From the NCBI GenBank assembly GCA_030600625.1, contig JAUVLS010000105.1, forward strand, positions 1 through 5,796: a DNA stretch of 5,796 nt. Direction: 5' to 3'. The position numbers and the translations under genes were made by a program. This document shows positions 5,482 to 5,796 of this stretch, one piece after another. This DNA comes from Bacteroidales bacterium (GTDB taxonomy: Bacteria; Bacteroidota; Bacteroidia; Bacteroidales; UBA12077). A model generated the notes under the pieces. The model saw only the letters and a program-made list of their open reading frames with translations, searched no databases and was not told the origin of the DNA. Position 1 is the first letter of the stretch. Each line of letters opens with the position of its first letter.

Positions 5482-5796
5482 GTGAAAAAAATAACATTAA
5501 TGGTACTTGCACTAGGTCTTTTCCTTGCATCATGTACTCAAAAACCCGTTGAAATGGAAAACCCCTTATTAAGTAAATTTGAAACTCCTTATGGTGTTCC
5601 ACCCTTTGAGTTAATTAAAGTTGAACATTTTGTTCCTGCTTACCGGGAAGCAATTAAGCATCACGATGATGAAATTGCTGCAATTGTTAATAATCCTGAA
5701 GTTCCAACTTTTGAAAATACAATAGAAGCACTGGACTTTAGCGGAAAACTTTTAACTCAGGTAGATTTTACTTTCAATAATTTAAACCAATCGCTT
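5482..5796 (+). CDS. dcp: M3-family peptidyl-dipeptidase (Dcp-type) lipoprotein, 3'-truncated by window edge
   Basis: The frame stays open for 105 codons from GTG at 5482 to the window end. The product is the N-terminal portion of a zinc metallopeptidase of about 700 residues, so the HExxH catalytic motif lies outside the window and cannot be checked. Residues 1-17 are a lipoprotein signal (Lys2, Lys3, hydrophobic core) ending in the lipobox LASC with Cys18 as the lipidation site. A short linker follows, then family-typical segments: NPLLSKFETPYGVPPFELIK (27-46), HFVPAYREAI (49-58), EIAAIVNNPEVPTFENTIEA (64-83) and LLTQVDF (90-96). Dcp enzymes release C-terminal dipeptides from oligopeptides. 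The GTG start is supported by the N-terminal lysines, the lipobox distance, an in-frame stop at 5458-5460 and no ATG between. The next ATG (5500) would remove the signal's basic start. Subfamily (Dcp versus oligopeptidase A) is the less certain part. Confidence 0.87.
   Translation, partial: MKKITLMVLALGLFLASCTQKPVEMENPLLSKFETPYGVPPFELIKVEHFVPAYREAIKHHDDEIAAIVNNPEVPTFENTIEALDFSGKLLTQVDFTFNNLNQSL

Noticed and set aside
5482..5796. Calling the two exported peptidases (C69 and M3) a functional operon or system
   Set aside because: They are about 2.8 kb apart, separated by three or four minus-strand genes, and have independent promoters.

Overview
The window reads as a stretch of chromosome from a low-GC member of the Bacteroidota, probably a Bacteroidales or related environmental lineage. 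Four things support this. There is a DUF4251 protein, a family found largely in this phylum. There is a secreted C69 dipeptidase of the Bacteroides type and an M3 (Dcp-type) peptidase lipoprotein. Several genes are preceded by close matches to the Bacteroidetes sigma-ABfr promoter (TTTG, about 19 nt, TAnnTTTG). No Shine-Dalgarno sequence is visible before the starts, which is usual for this phylum. No RNA gene, insertion sequence, CRISPR array or phage gene was seen.

Layout: (1) 1-830, plus strand, is the 3' part of a protein ending in an NADase-type glycan-binding (discoidin-like) domain. It is open to the left edge, so its start lies outside. (2) 957-2672, plus strand, is a complete exported C69-family dipeptidase. 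(3) 2687-3238, minus strand, is a secreted DUF4251 protein, convergent with the dipeptidase and only 14 bp from it. (4) 3430-4200, minus strand, is a class I SAM-dependent methyltransferase. A short predicted two-helix membrane protein (4206-4379, minus) ends 5 bp before it, so the two probably form a small operon. (5) 4476-5288, minus strand, is the tRNA pseudouridine synthase TruA. (6) 5482 to the right edge, plus strand, is the N-terminal part of an M3-family peptidyl-dipeptidase lipoprotein that starts with GTG and is divergent from truA.

The genes do not form one pathway. Two of them, C69 and M3, are envelope or periplasmic peptidases that fit a peptide-scavenging lifestyle. TruA is housekeeping. 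The methyltransferase pair and the glycan-binding protein have no assignable substrate. No gap exceeds 300 bp. The intergenic spaces hold the candidate promoters, one 5'-leader stem-loop, a perfect inverted repeat between the divergent truA and M3 promoters, and a promoter-like sequence present in two similar copies. I see no convincing evidence of a new multi-gene system. The best leads are the small membrane protein paired with the methyltransferase and the unusual cluster of inverted repeats inside that small ORF.
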